Assembly (NCBI RefSeq): GCF_018304945.1
Contig: NZ_JAGQEE010000009.1
Location: forward strand, 104,251-168,250
DNA: 64,000 nucleotides
Source: Collimonas humicola
GTDB taxonomy: Bacteria; Pseudomonadota; Gammaproteobacteria; Burkholderiales; Burkholderiaceae_D
Reading direction: 5' to 3'
The notes beneath the pieces were generated by a model that was given only the letters and a program-made list of their open reading frames with translations, was not told the origin of the DNA and did no database searches. How positions within the stretch are numbered: the first letter of the stretch is position 1; every line of letters begins with the position of its first letter. Below are positions 63,916 through 64,000 of the stretch, piece after piece. The translations under genes and the position numbers were made by a program.

Positions 63916-64000
63916 TAAGCCGCTTGCGGAGCGTGTTGTGCCTCGAACTGGTTGGGTGATTGATAACCAAGCGCGGAGTGCATGCGTTTGTCGTTATAAA
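63916..64000 (-). CDS. IS3-family transposase OrfB C-terminus (runs off window)
   Basis: Reading leftward from 64000, the frame gives YNDKRMHSALGYQSP and ends at a TAG (63916-63918). The pattern YN-x(2-3)-R-x-HSALGY-x-(S/T)P is the conserved C-terminal signature of IS3-family integrases (DDE). Only the last 27 codons are visible. The IS end should lie within the preceding 60-100 bases, where repeated CTGGACC/TTGGAC words occur, but no clear inverted repeat can be assigned without the other end. Confidence 0.85.

Larger units (their letters stand above)
54932..64000 (+). mobile_element. Tn7-like transposon (xre-tnsA-tnsB-tnsC-tniQ-tniQ), far end outside window
   Basis: The element comprises a TGT-start end with repeats, then xre, tnsA, tnsB, tnsC and two tniQ/tnsD-type genes, all rightward. 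tnsA overlaps tnsB by 4 bases and tnsB overlaps tnsC by 1 base. GC content is clearly lower than in the efflux genes on the left. The tns genes lie next to the end, as in Tn7. Cargo and the other end are beyond the right edge; an IS3-family gene enters at 63916 and may be cargo or a later insertion. The true right limit is unknown. Confidence 0.85.

Noticed and set aside
54932..64000. CRISPR array or cas genes in the Tn7-like element
   Set aside because: No regularly spaced repeats and no Cas-like protein were seen in the visible part; cargo beyond the window is unseen.

Overview
The window looks like a chromosomal segment of a Gram-negative betaproteobacterium, most likely Burkholderiales/Oxalobacteraceae (a Collimonas-, Herbaspirillum- or Janthinobacterium-like organism). 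This rests on the yqgE-ruvX-pyrR-pyrB-pyrC'-plsC order, the Kdo hydroxylase/WaaA pair, the short betaproteobacterial-type H-NS protein and the style of the RND efflux genes. The assignment is from gene order and protein style only; no database search was possible.

Layout. 1-6.6 kb is housekeeping: a photolyase fragment, YqgE, RuvX, a pyrimidine operon with a degenerate dihydroorotase-like subunit, PlsC and ApaH. 7.0-31.5 kb is a large O-antigen/LPS region: dTDP-rhamnose genes (with a fused rfbB-rfbA), a Wzx-type flippase, glycosyltransferases, a 4-epimerase, a PglC-like initiating transferase and a WbpM/PglF-type 4,6-dehydratase. An H-NS gene and the core genes for phosphohexomutase and WaaC follow. 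A second accessory block holds WbqC, a GtrB-like transferase, a PhyH dioxygenase, methyltransferases, a NeuD-like acetyltransferase, GtrA, a 712-aa membrane protein and WecE. Several genes here are AT-rich, and many adjacent pairs overlap by 4 bases, as in translationally coupled operons.

31.5-40.9 kb is a compact selenocysteine module on the minus strand. It runs from a Sec-containing formate dehydrogenase (alpha with an in-frame UGA and a canonical SECIS hairpin, beta, gamma), through FdhE, SelA and SelB, to tRNA-Sec. The substrate enzyme and most of the Sec decoding machinery are therefore co-located; SelD is not in the window.

41-54.9 kb returns to envelope and efflux functions: KdoO-WaaA, a YdcF-like protein, ThpR, an AcrAB-OprM operon divergent from acrR with a near-textbook AcrR operator between them, then TolC, a rhodanese, Pcm and a second TetR regulator.

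From about 54.93 kb to the right edge lies a Tn7-like transposon, the most notable accessory system here. It has an Xre regulator, TnsA, TnsB (with a DD35E triad), TnsC and two TniQ/TnsD-family targeting proteins. Its proposed end begins TGT and carries three 15-bp direct repeats spaced and offset as in Tn7's right end. The far end and cargo lie outside the window; the C-terminus of an IS3-family transposase enters at the right edge. No CRISPR array or cas gene was seen.
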